From Acetobacteraceae bacterium (GTDB taxonomy: Bacteria; Pseudomonadota; Alphaproteobacteria; Acetobacterales; Acetobacteraceae), in the NCBI GenBank assembly GCA_021732665.1, contig JAKFUL010000005.1:1-64000 (forward strand): DNA of 64,000 bases, given 5' to 3'. The notes below the pieces were generated by a model that saw only the letters and a list, made by a program, of their open reading frames with translations, was not told where the DNA came from and searched no databases. A program made the position numbers and the translations under genes. Positions 25,354 through 33,929 of this stretch are shown here, piece after piece; within the stretch, counting starts at the first letter, position 1, and every line of letters starts with the position of its first letter.

Positions 25354-25414
25354 CAATCGAAGGTCCAGGAAACTGAGTTTCCTGGCGGGGTGCGCGAGGG
25401 GCAGAGCCCCTCGC
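25354..25414 (-). repeat. Right terminal inverted repeat of the nrd element
   Basis: The reverse complement matches the left copy at 57 of 61 positions. Hairpin one is GCGAGGGGC-TCT-GCCCCTCGC and hairpin two is CCAGGAAACT-C-AGTTTCCTGG. The four differences fall in loops or as a compensated base pair, so both stems are intact. Confidence 0.8.
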
Positions 25415-25436
25415 TTCAACATCAAAGGACGCACAC

Positions 25437-26492
25437 ATGCCTGACGGCGCACATTCTCCCGACGAATTCCCGGTCCGTTTCGACCTGCTGACCGCCAACC
25501 CGGTCTACAAGCCCTTCCGCTATCCCTGGGCCTATGACGCCTGGCTGACCCAGCAGCGCATCCACTGGCTGCCCGAGGAGGTGCCGCTGGCCGATGATGT
25601 CAAGGATTGGCAGAAGAACCTCACGGTCTCCGAGCGCAACCTGCTGACGCAGATTTTTCGGTTCTTCACCCAGGCCGATGTCGAGGTGAACAATTGCTAC
25701 ATGAAGCAGTACTCCCAGGTGTTCAAACCCACCGAGGTGCTGATGATGATGTCGGCGTTCTCCAATACGGAAACCATCCACATCGCCGCCTACAGTCACC
25801 TGCTCGACACCATCGGCATGCCGGAAATCGAGTACACCGCCTTCCTCAAATACAAGGAGATGAAGGACAAGTATGACTACATGCAGTCCTTCAAGGTGGA
25901 CAGCAAGGTGGAGATCGCCAAGACGCTGGCCGCCTTCGGCGCCTTCACCGAGGGGCTGCAGCTCTTCGCTTCCTTCGCCATTCTGATGAACTTCCCCAGG
26001 TTCAACAAGATGAAGGGCATGGGCCAGATCGTCTCCTGGAGCGTGCGCGACGAGACGTTGCATTGCCTGTCGGTCATCCGCCTGTTCCGCACCTTCGTGC
26101 AGGAAAACCCGGAGATTTGGGATGAGGAGTTGCGTCGCGACCTCTATCTGATCTGCGCCACCATCGTGGAGCATGAGGACAGCTTCATCGACCTCGCCTT
26201 CGAACTCGGCGGCGTGCAGGGGCTGGAGGCCGAGAGCGTGAAGCAATACATCCGCTTCATCGCCGACCGCCGGCTGCAACAGCTGGGCCTGGAGCCGATG
26301 TATCACATCGAGCGCAACCCCCTCCCCTGGCTCGACGAAATGCTCAACGCCATCGAGCACACGAACTTCTTCGAGAACCGCGCGACGGAATATTCCAAGG
26401 CCAGCACCGCCGGTACCTGGGAAGATGCCTTCGCCGACAGCACTTTCGCCACGCCACAGCCCGAAGGTGAGATCATCCTCGCCCGGCACTGA
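25437..26492 (+). CDS. nrdB: Ribonucleoside-diphosphate reductase subunit beta (class I)
   Basis: The 351-residue ferritin-like product has the diiron ligands at the spacing of E. coli NrdB: Asp in FFTQADVEV, E-x-x-H in NTETIHIAAY, Glu in FTEGLQLF 34 residues before the last E-x-x-H, which is RDETLH. The Tyr four residues after the first His (IHIAAY) sits where the radical Tyr122 lies, so a tyrosyl-radical class I enzyme is expected. There is no ATP-cone on this subunit either. The ATG follows AAGGA by eight bases. It partners NrdA across the inserted element. Confidence 0.96.
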   Translation: MPDGAHSPDEFPVRFDLLTANPVYKPFRYPWAYDAWLTQQRIHWLPEEVPLADDVKDWQKNLTVSERNLLTQIFRFFTQADVEVNNCYMKQYSQVFKPTEVLMMMSAFSNTETIHIAAYSHLLDTIGMPEIEYTAFLKYKEMKDKYDYMQSFKVDSKVEIAKTLAAFGAFTEGLQLFASFAILMNFPRFNKMKGMGQIVSWSVRDETLHCLSVIRLFRTFVQENPEIWDEELRRDLYLICATIVEHEDSFIDLAFELGGVQGLEAESVKQYIRFIADRRLQQLGLEPMYHIERNPLPWLDEMLNAIEHTNFFENRATEYSKASTAGTWEDAFADSTFATPQPEGEIILARH

Positions 26493-26576
26493 TATGCCCG
26501 CCCCATGCGCTCCGGGCGTGCCAGCCGCGCCGCGGCGCCGCTTGGCTTGGGCGGCGGCGCCCTGTATGCCGCGCCC

Positions 26577-27263
26577 ATGTTAAGGGTGATACGCTATTCG
26601 GCGCTCGCGCTGCTCGTCGCGGTCGGCGGGCTTTGGGGCTTGGCCTGGTTCCAGCACGAGCCTGGGCAAAGCGTGGGCGAGGCCTTTGCCCAGCGCCTGG
26701 CCCAGGTCTTTGGGCATGATGTCGCGGCTCCCGCCGCCATGGCAGGCGTGCAACTGCCGGTCGGAATCACGCTGGGGGGCGCGTTCAGCCTCACCCGGCA
26801 GGATGGCGCGGCGGTGACGGAGCGCGACTATGCCGGCCGCTGGCTGCTGGTCTATTTCGGCTTCACCTACTGCCCGGATGTCTGCCCCACCGAACTCGGC
26901 CGGATGGCGGATGTGATCGATGCCCTGGGCGCGGCGGGCGAGCGCGTCACGCCGATCTTCATCACCATCGATCCGGAACGCGACGGGGTGGAGCAACTCG
27001 CCGATTACGTCAGCCGCTTCCACCCCCGCATGCAGGGCATGACCGGCACGGCTCAACAGATAGGCGAGGTGGCCCGCCGCTATCGGGTGTACTATGCCAG
27101 AGCACAAAATCACCAAATGACTGAATATCTCATGGACCATTCCAGTTTTATCTATCTGGTAGGCCCGGATGGCCGGGTCAGAACATTGTTTCGTCCCGAT
27201 ACCGCGGTGGAGGGAATGAGCCGGGCAATATCCGCCCATCTCCGCTCACTCACATCTTCGTGA
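26577..27263 (+). CDS. SCO family protein (SCO1/SenC/PrrC), membrane-anchored
   Basis: The 228-residue product has an N-terminal membrane anchor (YSALALLVAVGGLWGLAWF) and a periplasmic thioredoxin-like domain with the copper ligands FTYCPDVCPTELG and the distal His in YLMDHSSFIYLV. SCO proteins deliver copper to the CuA site of cytochrome oxidase or act as thiol-redox proteins. The start was set at the ATG before LRVIRYS, because the 24-residue upstream extension is Ala/Gly-rich without a membrane-protein character. It is the gene after nrdB, 84 bases on, and probably unrelated in function. Confidence 0.92.
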   Translation: MLRVIRYSALALLVAVGGLWGLAWFQHEPGQSVGEAFAQRLAQVFGHDVAAPAAMAGVQLPVGITLGGAFSLTRQDGAAVTERDYAGRWLLVYFGFTYCPDVCPTELGRMADVIDALGAAGERVTPIFITIDPERDGVEQLADYVSRFHPRMQGMTGTAQQIGEVARRYRVYYARAQNHQMTEYLMDHSSFIYLVGPDGRVRTLFRPDTAVEGMSRAISAHLRSLTSS

Positions 27264-27336
27264 CAGTCTTGGATAGATTCGTGATCACGCATTCGAAACC
27301 GCTTCCCAAATCTATCGCGCTCGTGGCACGCTGTTC

Positions 27337-27624
27337 ATGAAACGGGGCACTGGCATGGATGGAGACGACCAACTAGCGGAAGACCTGCGCGAAGGAGCCA
27401 AAGGCTTCTCACAGCGCCACAGCAGACGTCTGTCCGACAAAATATTGATCGCTTTTCATCATGCTTGCGATCAGGCCGATTATGAGGTGGCCGAGCAATT
27501 GCTGCATACCTTGGAAATGATGTTGACCCGCAGGCCGGTAAACCCCGATTCCAACCGCCGCCGCAACATGGAAAGTCTGGTGGCGGCGCATGAGCGGCTT
27601 TGGCATTTGCGGCACCCCCACTGA
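27337..27624 (+). CDS. Small conserved hypothetical protein
   Basis: The 95-residue, charged, helical protein (SDKILIAFHHACDQADYEVAEQLLHTLEMML) looks like a short conserved Acetobacteraceae protein, a judgement from memory only. The ILIAFHHACDQADYEVAEQLL segment resembles one helical repeat of a TPR or ankyrin-type hairpin. There are two candidate starts, ATG at 27337 and ATG at 27355. It has no operon partner: the SCO gene ends 73 bases before and a TctC gene starts 94 bases after with its own AGGAGG. No function can be assigned. Confidence 0.7.
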   Translation: MKRGTGMDGDDQLAEDLREGAKGFSQRHSRRLSDKILIAFHHACDQADYEVAEQLLHTLEMMLTRRPVNPDSNRRRNMESLVAAHERLWHLRHPH

Positions 27625-27718
27625 ACCTCCGGCGGCTATGCTGGCGGTCAAGCGACATGGCGCTCGCCTTTTTTGGCTTCGTCGCCTAGCCTGATGTTGT
27701 CTTCAGGAGGAAACGCAA

Positions 27719-28702
27719 ATGTTTCAAAGGCGGACAATTCTGGCCGCACCGCTTTCAGCCGCGCCGCTTCTGGCCAGCGGACAGGCGGCTGGGCAATCTT
27801 CGACATGGCCGGGCCGCGGCCTGCGAATCGTCATTCCCTGGCCCCCCGGCCAGGCCACCGACCTGATAGGGCGCATTCTCGCACAGGGGCTGAGTGAGCG
27901 CCTGGGGCAGCCCGTGGTGCCTGAGAATCGTGCCGGTGCGGGCGGGATGATCGGGACCGATGTCGTGGCCAAGGCGGCGCCCGATGGCCTGACACTGCTC
28001 GCCGCCTCATCCGGGCCGGTCACCATCAATCCCCTGGTGCAGCGCACGCCCTATGATGTGGAGCGCGACCTCACGCCGGTGGCGCTCGCCGGGCTCTCGC
28101 CCTACATCCTCGCCACCCATCCTGATTTCCCGGCGCGCGACATCGCGGAATTCCTCGCGGTGATCCGCGCGGCCCCCGGCCGCTACACCTTCGCCACCTC
28201 CGGCACCGGCGCCACAGCCCATCTCATCACCGAGTATTTCAACGCCCGCGCCGGGCTGGAAACCGTGCATGTGCCGTTCCAGGGAAGCGCGCCCGGCATG
28301 ACGGCCCTGCTGGCCGGGCAGGTGCACTACACGCTGGAGACCGTGGCTGCGACCATGCCGCACATCCGGGCCGGCCGGCTGCGGGCCTATGGCGTGTCGC
28401 TGAGCCAGGGCAGTCGGCTCGCCCCTGGTGTCCCGCCGCTCGCCGACACGGTGCCGATTCCAGGCTTCAACCTCGGCGCCTGGATAGGCCTGATGGCCCC
28501 CGCCGCCACGCCGGCCGCGGTCATCTCGCGCCTGTCCGAGGAGATGCGCGGCCTGATGGCCGCGCCCGAAATCCAGGAGCGGTTTGCCCTGGCGGGCGTG
28601 GAGGTGGATTCCCGCCCCGCCCCCGCCTTCGGTGAGTATCTGCGCGAACAGCGGCAGCTCTTCACCGAGGCAGTAAGCCGGGCCAACCTCCGGCCGGAGT
28701 GA
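27719..28702 (+). CDS. Tripartite tricarboxylate transporter substrate-binding protein (Bug/TctC family)
   Basis: The 327-residue product has a signal peptide (MFQRRTILAAPLSAAPLLASGQAAG), the family opening LRIVIPWPPGQATDLIGRIL, VPENRAGAGGMIGTDVVAKA, TPYDVERDLTPVALAG and VPFQGSAPGMTALLAGQVHY. The usual PPGG is PPGQ here. The ATG follows a strong AGGAGG. No membrane partner gene is near. It is convergent with the DegP-type protease gene only six bases away. The ligand, presumably an organic anion, is unknown. Confidence 0.92.
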   Translation: MFQRRTILAAPLSAAPLLASGQAAGQSSTWPGRGLRIVIPWPPGQATDLIGRILAQGLSERLGQPVVPENRAGAGGMIGTDVVAKAAPDGLTLLAASSGPVTINPLVQRTPYDVERDLTPVALAGLSPYILATHPDFPARDIAEFLAVIRAAPGRYTFATSGTGATAHLITEYFNARAGLETVHVPFQGSAPGMTALLAGQVHYTLETVAATMPHIRAGRLRAYGVSLSQGSRLAPGVPPLADTVPIPGFNLGAWIGLMAPAATPAAVISRLSEEMRGLMAAPEIQERFALAGVEVDSRPAPAFGEYLREQRQLFTEAVSRANLRPE

Positions 28703-28708
28703 CGCGCC

Positions 28709-30289
28709 TCAACGCGCCGGCGTGAGCCGCAACGGCACGAAGCGCTGACCGTTCTGGCTTTCAACCAGGAAGAGCGCGGTACCGCGGCCCTGCCGGCGCA
28801 GCCGGTCCACCCGCTCGGTCAGCTCCTGCGGCGTGGTCACCCGCTCCTGCTGGACTTCAAGGATGACATCGCCCGGGCGCAGCTCGCGCTCCGCCGCCGG
28901 GGAATTGGGCGAAACCTCGACGACGGCGACGCCGCGCTGGTCGGGCCGCAGCCGCAGCCGCTCACGCAGCTCGGGCGTGATGGCGGCCACGCGCATCCCA
29001 AGGCCGGCCACTTCCGTGGGCTGGCCGGGCTGCGGGCCCGGTGCCGTGGGGTTGGCCGCGGCCAATTGCTGCTCGGGCGGCAATTCGCCCAGGGTCACCG
29101 TCAGCGTCTCCTCGCGACCATCGCGCCAGACCACCACGGGCACGCGGGCGCCCACGGCGGTTTCCGCCACGATGCGCGGCAGGCTGCGCATGTCGCGGAC
29201 GTCCTGGTTGTTGAAGCGCAGCACCACATCGCCGTTGCGAATGCCGGCGGCGGCCGCCGGCGCGCCCTCCTGCGCCCGGGCCACCAGCGCGCCGCGCACG
29301 GTGCCGCGCAGGCCCAGCGATTCGGCGATCTCGTCCGTCACCTGCTGAATGTTCACGCCCAGCCAGCCGCGGCGCACCCTGCCACCCTCGGCCAGCTGTT
29401 GCGTGATTCCGCGCGCCAGGTTGGAGGGGATGGAGAAGCCGATGCCGATGGAGCCGCCCGAGGGCGAATAGATCGCGGTGTTGATACCCACCACCTGGCC
29501 GGCCATGTTGAACAGCGGCCCGCCCGAATTGCCGCGGTTGATCGCGGCATCGGTCTGAATGAAGTCGTCGAACGGCCCCTGGCGGATGTCGCGGCCGCGG
29601 GCCGAGACGATGCCGGCGGTGACGGTGCCACCCAGGCCGAAGGGATTGCCGATGGCCAGCACCCAGTCGCCCACCTCGGCATTGTCGCTGTTGCCCCAGG
29701 GCACGAAGGGCAGCGGCGCGGAATGACGCACGCGCAGCACGGCCAGGTCGGTTCGCGGGTCGGTTCCCAGCAATTCGGCCCGCAGGGTGGTGTTGTCCTG
29801 CAGGATCACGTTGATCTCGGTGGCGCCGTCGATCACGTGGTTGTTGGTGATCACGATGCCCGAGGCATCGATGATGAAACCTGAGCCGAGCGACTGGCCG
29901 CGCCGGCCCTGCTGCGGTGGGGCGCCCTCGCCGCGCTCACCCGGGTTGGGCTGCTGGCCCGGCCGGTTGCGGTTGAAGAAGTCGCGGAAGAATTCCTCGA
30001 AGGGGCTGCCGGGCGGGGCCTGGGGCGCATCGGGCGCGTCGGGCCGCGCACCTTGCCGCCCCGGCGGCGCGCCGCCGATGGTCGAGGAGATGTTCACCAC
30101 CGCCGGCAGCAGCACCCGCGCCAGGGGCGCGAAGCTGTCCGGTCGGCCGGTCGGCGCCAAACCCTGCGCGGGGGCGGACGTGACGGCCGCCGGGGGCGCC
30201 GCCACCGGAGGCAGGGTTTGGGCAAAGGCTGGAAAGGCCATCCCGGCTGAAAGCAACGCGATGGAGAAACGCCTGGTGCGGAAACGCAT
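28709..30289 (-). CDS. Do/DegP family periplasmic serine endoprotease
   Basis: The 526-residue product has a signal peptide (SIALLSAGMAFPAFAQ), a Pro/Gly-rich stretch, and an HtrA protease domain with His in TNNHVIDGA near residue 150, Asp in TDLAVLRV and Ser in NRGNSGGPLF. Two PDZ domains follow (GWLGVNIQQVTDEIAESLGL and the C-terminal RGVAVVEVSPNSPAAERELRPGDVI). It degrades or refolds misfolded periplasmic proteins. GTG at 30295 is an alternative start; ATG 30289 lies five bases from AGAGG. It sits downstream of hflK-hflC, a usual arrangement for envelope quality control. A large palindrome lies between. Confidence 0.95.
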   Translation of the reverse strand: MRFRTRRFSIALLSAGMAFPAFAQTLPPVAAPPAAVTSAPAQGLAPTGRPDSFAPLARVLLPAVVNISSTIGGAPPGRQGARPDAPDAPQAPPGSPFEEFFRDFFNRNRPGQQPNPGERGEGAPPQQGRRGQSLGSGFIIDASGIVITNNHVIDGATEINVILQDNTTLRAELLGTDPRTDLAVLRVRHSAPLPFVPWGNSDNAEVGDWVLAIGNPFGLGGTVTAGIVSARGRDIRQGPFDDFIQTDAAINRGNSGGPLFNMAGQVVGINTAIYSPSGGSIGIGFSIPSNLARGITQQLAEGGRVRRGWLGVNIQQVTDEIAESLGLRGTVRGALVARAQEGAPAAAAGIRNGDVVLRFNNQDVRDMRSLPRIVAETAVGARVPVVVWRDGREETLTVTLGELPPEQQLAAANPTAPGPQPGQPTEVAGLGMRVAAITPELRERLRLRPDQRGVAVVEVSPNSPAAERELRPGDVILEVQQERVTTPQELTERVDRLRRQGRGTALFLVESQNGQRFVPLRLTPAR

Positions 30290-30337
30290 GTTCACCTCTT
30301 GGGAGCCGGCATCATGCCTTGCTCGGTATCGGTTACA

Positions 30338-30396
30338 TTACAATGAAGGCCCGCCTGGGTGATGACCGAAGGGTCACCCTCCCAGGCGAATTGTAA
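30338..30396 (-). repeat. Nested palindrome between hflC and the DegP-type gene
   Basis: An outer stem TTACAAT/ATTGTAA encloses CGCCTGGG/CCCAGGCG, which encloses a TGACC/GGTCA stem-loop. It is followed on the minus strand by CATTGTAATG rather than a T-run. It may be a terminator for hflC, an operator, or an mRNA-processing site. Confidence 0.5.
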
Positions 30397-30415
30397 CAGG
30401 CGCGCGGGACGCCGA

Positions 30416-31291
30416 TCAGCGGACCGTCGGTGTCGGCATGTCGCGGAAGAAGCGGAAGAAGTCGCTTTCGGGTGTCAGCACCATGCGGGCCTCGCCGCTC
30501 GAGAAAACCTCCCGATAGGCCTGCATGGTGCGCCAGAACTGGTAGAATTCCGGGTCACGATTGAAGGCTTCGGCAAAGATGCGGATCGCCTCCTGCTCGC
30601 CGGTGCCGCGCAGGATCTGGGCATTGGCTTCCGCCTCGGCCAGCAGCACGGTGCGGTCACGCTCGGCATTGGCGCGCACGCGTGCCGCGACCTCGGCGCC
30701 CTCGGCACGGGCCTCGCGCGCCACGCGTTCGCGCTCGGACTGCATGCGGGCCAGGATGGCCTGGGTGTTCTCCTCGGGGAAATCGGCCCGGCGGATGCGG
30801 ACGTCGGCGACCTCGATGCCGAAGCTGCGCGCCTCCTCATTCACCTGGCGCCGGATCTCACCCATGATCCGCGCGCGGTCAGTGCTGAGAATTGCCAGCA
30901 AATTCTCCCCGGCCAGCACCCGGCGCAGCGCCGATGTGACGATGGAGGACAGCCGGCCGCGAATGCCCTGCTCAGCCGCGCCGACGGTCTGGAAGAAAAG
31001 CAGCGGGTTGGTGATGCTGAAGCGGGTAAAGCTGTCCACGATCAACCGGCGCTGGTCGCCCAGAATCACTTCCTCGCCTGGGCTTTCATAGTCGAGCAAC
31101 CGGCGATCGAAGGGGATCACGCTTTGGATGAACGGCACCTTGACATGCAGTCCGGGCACCTGGATGGCGCGCACGAATTGGCCAAACTGCGTCACCAGCA
31201 CCTGCTGGGTCTGGTGCACGGTGAAGAGCGATGAGGAGGCGGTGATCACCACCACCACAAGGGCGCCAAGCCCGATCAGAGCGCGGTTCAT
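30416..31291 (-). CDS. hflC: Protease modulator HflC
   Basis: The 291-residue product has one N-terminal membrane span (ALIGLGALVVVVITASSSLFTV) and a periplasmic SPFH/band 7 domain (QFVRAIQVPGLHVKVPFIQSVIPFDRRLL). A long coiled-coil region (ARMQSERERVAREARAEGAE) and EAEANAQILRGTGEQEA follow. With HflK it forms the large membrane ring that encloses and modulates FtsH protease. Its ATG overlaps the hflK stop as ATGA. Confidence 0.95.
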   Translation of the reverse strand: MNRALIGLGALVVVVITASSSLFTVHQTQQVLVTQFGQFVRAIQVPGLHVKVPFIQSVIPFDRRLLDYESPGEEVILGDQRRLIVDSFTRFSITNPLLFFQTVGAAEQGIRGRLSSIVTSALRRVLAGENLLAILSTDRARIMGEIRRQVNEEARSFGIEVADVRIRRADFPEENTQAILARMQSERERVAREARAEGAEVAARVRANAERDRTVLLAEAEANAQILRGTGEQEAIRIFAEAFNRDPEFYQFWRTMQAYREVFSSGEARMVLTPESDFFRFFRDMPTPTVR

Positions 31292-32526
31292 CGGCCGGCC
31301 CCCGGGGCGCGTTGCGGCTGGGGCGCGGATTGCGCCGGCGGCGGGTTGAAGACCTGCGGCGGCACTGCCGGCCGGGCCGGGCGCGCAGCACCCTCGTTAA
31401 GTTGCAGGAATGGCACGAGCCCCTGCAGCCGGTCATCCACCAGGATCATGTTGTTGCGTCGCAAGACATCTTCCATGGTCTCCAGATAGATGCGGCGCAT
31501 CGTCACGTCCTGCGCCTGGGAATAGGCGGCGAGGACGGAGGTGAAACGGCCGGCCTCGCCTCGGGCACGTGCGGTCTGGCTGTCGCGGAAACCCTGGGCC
31601 TCGGCGACCATGCGCTCGGCCTCGCCGCGGGCGCGGGGGATGATGTCATTGCGGAAGCTTTCGGCCTCGTTGCGGACACGCTCACGATCGGCATTGGCGC
31701 GCTGCACGTCGCGGAAGGATTCCACCACCGCGGCCGGCGGGTCCACCTTCTGCATCTGCACCTGGGTGATCTCGATGCCGGCGCGATACTGATCGACGAT
31801 GGCCTGGGCGCCGCGACGGACATCCTGTTCGATCTGCGCCCGGGCATCGGTCAGCGCGGCCTGGATATTGGTGCGGCCGATGATCTCGCGCATCACCGAT
31901 TCGGCGGCCGATTTCACCGTCTCATCGGGGTTGCGGGTGTTGAAGAGGTAGTCACCGGCGTCGCGGATGCGCCAGAACACGGCGAAGTCGATGTCGATGA
32001 TGTTCTCATCGCCCGTCAGCATCAGCGATTCCGCCAGAACATCCCTTTGCGCGATGGGGCGAACGCCCGCCACGGCGTCGGGGGCGGCGCGGAAGCCGAC
32101 ATCGACGCGATTGATGCGGGTGACGCGCGGCGTGGTCACCGCCTCGATCGGCCATGGTATGGCGTAGTTCAGGCCAGGCGGAGCCGCGCGGTCAAAGGCG
32201 CCGAAACGCATCACGACACCCAACTCGTCCTGTTGGACCCGGAAGAAGCCCGAGGCCGCCCAGATGCCCACGACCACAATGCCCAGCAGCGCCACGCCCT
32301 TGCCGCCGGCGCCACCGCGCGGCAGCCAGCGCCTCAGCGCGTCCTGCGCCTGACGGATCATATCCTCGATATCGGGCCCGCGACCGCCCGGCCCGCCCGG
32401 AGGAGGATTGCCCCATGGGCCACCCGGCGGGCCGCCGGAGCCTCCAGGGCCACCTTGCGGGCCACCCTGCTGTCCGCCGGGTCGCGGGTTGCCCCATGGG
32501 CTGGGCCCGCCATTGTTCCACGCCAT
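31288..32526 (-). CDS. hflK: FtsH protease activity modulator HflK
   Basis: The 412-residue product starts MAWNNGGPSPWGNPRPGG, with a Gly/Pro-rich cytoplasmic tail of about 75 residues, then a membrane span (GVALLGIVVVGIWAASGFF) and the SPFH domain (VVMRFGAFDRAAPPGLNYAIPWPIE). The coiled coil has the HflK-type VQMQKVDPPAAVVESFRDV. The C-terminal tail is Pro/Ala-rich. The true start is the ATG before AWNN; the longer track ORF is noise. It is the first gene of the hflK-hflC operon and is divergent from the Mrp gene. Confidence 0.94.
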   Translation of the reverse strand: MAWNNGGPSPWGNPRPGGQQGGPQGGPGGSGGPPGGPWGNPPPGGPGGRGPDIEDMIRQAQDALRRWLPRGGAGGKGVALLGIVVVGIWAASGFFRVQQDELGVVMRFGAFDRAAPPGLNYAIPWPIEAVTTPRVTRINRVDVGFRAAPDAVAGVRPIAQRDVLAESLMLTGDENIIDIDFAVFWRIRDAGDYLFNTRNPDETVKSAAESVMREIIGRTNIQAALTDARAQIEQDVRRGAQAIVDQYRAGIEITQVQMQKVDPPAAVVESFRDVQRANADRERVRNEAESFRNDIIPRARGEAERMVAEAQGFRDSQTARARGEAGRFTSVLAAYSQAQDVTMRRIYLETMEDVLRRNNMILVDDRLQGLVPFLQLNEGAARPARPAVPPQVFNPPPAQSAPQPQRAPGAGR

Positions 32527-32704
32527 CTGCGCCGCATTCTCCGCAAAGCTCAACATTACGCCGCGCGCCCGGACAACCCAAGGGGGGTGCGCGCGCGGCT
32601 CGGCCCGGCCATATGTGCGGCCGCGCCGGAAGGCGGCAACCGTCGCGTGGCGCACCGGAGCCACACCATGGCCATATGTCCCGGGAGTGAAGGGTTTTCA
32701 AGCG

Positions 32705-33769
32705 ATGAGCGATGAGCAGGCGGTGCGGCAGGCGCTGGACAGCGTGGTGAAGCCGCCGGCGCGGGTGGAGGCGGTGGTGGCGCGCGACGGGCTGGTGCAG
32801 GTTACGCTCTCGGTCCCGCGCGACCAGGCCCGCGCGATGGAGCCCATGCGGGCGGCGGCCGAGAAGGCGGTGGCCGGGCTGCCCGGCGTGCTCTCGGCCA
32901 CCGTGGTGCTGACCGCGCATGCGCAAGCCGCGCCGCCGCCGGCGAAAAACCCACCCGCCGGCCAGGGCGCCATGCTGCTGCCGGAGGTGCGAAAAATCAT
33001 CGCCGTGGCCTCGGGCAAGGGCGGCGTGGGCAAATCCACCACCGCGGTCAATCTGGCCGTGGCGCTGGTGGCGCAGGGGCTGCGCGTGGGTCTGCTCGAT
33101 GCCGACATCTATGGCCCCTCGCTGCCGCAGATGCTGGGCACGCAGGAAAAGCCGCGCGTCACCGGCCAACGCATCCACCCCATCCAGCGCTGGGGCCTCA
33201 AGGCCATGTCCATTGGCTTCCTGGTGGAGCAGGAGACCCCCATGGTCTGGCGCGGCCCCATGGTGATGGGCGCGCTGGAGCAGATGATGGGTCAGGTGGA
33301 GTGGGGTGCGCTCGACATCCTGGTCGTCGACATGCCGCCGGGCACCGGCGATGCGCAACTTACCATGAGCCAGCGCGTGCCGCTGGCCGGGGCCGTGATC
33401 GTGAGCACGCCGCAGGATGTGGCGCTGATCGACGCCCGGCGCGGCGTGCGGATGTTCGAGAAGGTGGGCGTCCCCGTGCTCGGGCTGATCGAGAACATGT
33501 CCTTCTATTGCTGCCCCAATTGCGGCCACCAGGCCAATATTTTTGGGCATGGCGGGGCCGAGGCGGAGGCCGCCCGCCTGGGCACGGAGTTCCTGGGCGC
33601 CCTGCCGCTGAAGTTGGAAATCCGCGAGCTGGCCGACGCCGGCACCCCGATCGCGGCAAGCCGGCCGGACAGCGAGGAAGCGGCGATCTACCGCCGCATC
33701 GCCGCGCGAGTCTGGGAAAAACTGGGCCAGGAGACGGCCCCGGCCATGCCCGTCATCGCCTTCGAATAA
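32705..33769 (+). CDS. Mrp/NBP35 family iron-sulfur cluster carrier ATPase (ApbC-like)
   Basis: The 354-residue product has an N-terminal DUF59/MIP18-like domain of about 85 residues (VRQALDSVVKP, VTLSVPRDQ) and a deviant Walker A ATPase, ASGKGGVGKSTTAVNLAVAL. VVDMPPGTGDAQLT and a C-terminal ENMSFYCCPNCGHQANIFG with a CxxC pair follow. It carries 4Fe-4S clusters to apoproteins in the cytosol. It is divergent from hflK with about 178 bases between, enough for two promoters. Confidence 0.93.
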   Translation: MSDEQAVRQALDSVVKPPARVEAVVARDGLVQVTLSVPRDQARAMEPMRAAAEKAVAGLPGVLSATVVLTAHAQAAPPPAKNPPAGQGAMLLPEVRKIIAVASGKGGVGKSTTAVNLAVALVAQGLRVGLLDADIYGPSLPQMLGTQEKPRVTGQRIHPIQRWGLKAMSIGFLVEQETPMVWRGPMVMGALEQMMGQVEWGALDILVVDMPPGTGDAQLTMSQRVPLAGAVIVSTPQDVALIDARRGVRMFEKVGVPVLGLIENMSFYCCPNCGHQANIFGHGGAEAEAARLGTEFLGALPLKLEIRELADAGTPIAASRPDSEEAAIYRRIAARVWEKLGQETAPAMPVIAFE

Positions 33770-33791
33770 CGTGACCAGTTGGTGAATCCGG

Positions 33792-33823
33792 CATGCGGCA
33801 CTTGCGAAGCGAAGCGCCGCATG
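33792..33823 (+). terminator. Possible terminator hairpin after the Mrp gene
   Basis: An eight-base-pair stem CATGCGGC/GCCGCATG with a 16-base loop lies 23 bases after the stop. The following bases are GGAAGCCTTTATCC, so there is only a short T-run. Confidence 0.35.
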
Positions 33824-33831
33824 GGAAGCCT

Positions 33832-33840
33832 TTATCCACA
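33832..33840 (+). promoter_or_regulatory. Perfect DnaA box (TTATCCACA)
   Basis: TTATCCACA is the canonical high-affinity DnaA box, about 90 bases before the HNH endonuclease start. No second box or AT-rich unwinding region is adjacent, so this is not an origin. Confidence 0.4.
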
Positions 33841-33929
33841 CGCGACGGTGCTACCAGAACTGGTGCCTAGTACGAGTGATGGGCCCCAGGCTTGAGCCGG
33901 CACCCCGCTGTAGCGGAAGGAGCGGCGCT

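Larger units (their letters stand above)
25004..25414 (+). mobile_element. MITE-like element with 61-bp terminal inverted repeats between nrdA and nrdB
   Basis: Two 61-base repeats in opposite orientation (57 of 61 identical) bound 289 bases of AT-rich DNA holding one small ORF. Each repeat itself folds into two hairpins. There is no recognisable transposase, so it would move in trans if mobile. No clear target-site duplication is visible (CAT left, TTC right). It sits 8 bases after the nrdA stop and 22 bases before nrdB, so it is transcribed with the operon unless it terminates it. Confidence 0.7.

Noticed and set aside
33832-33840. Chromosome origin near the HNH gene
   Set aside because: There is a single DnaA box, no AT-rich region and no dnaA, parAB or hemE neighbour.
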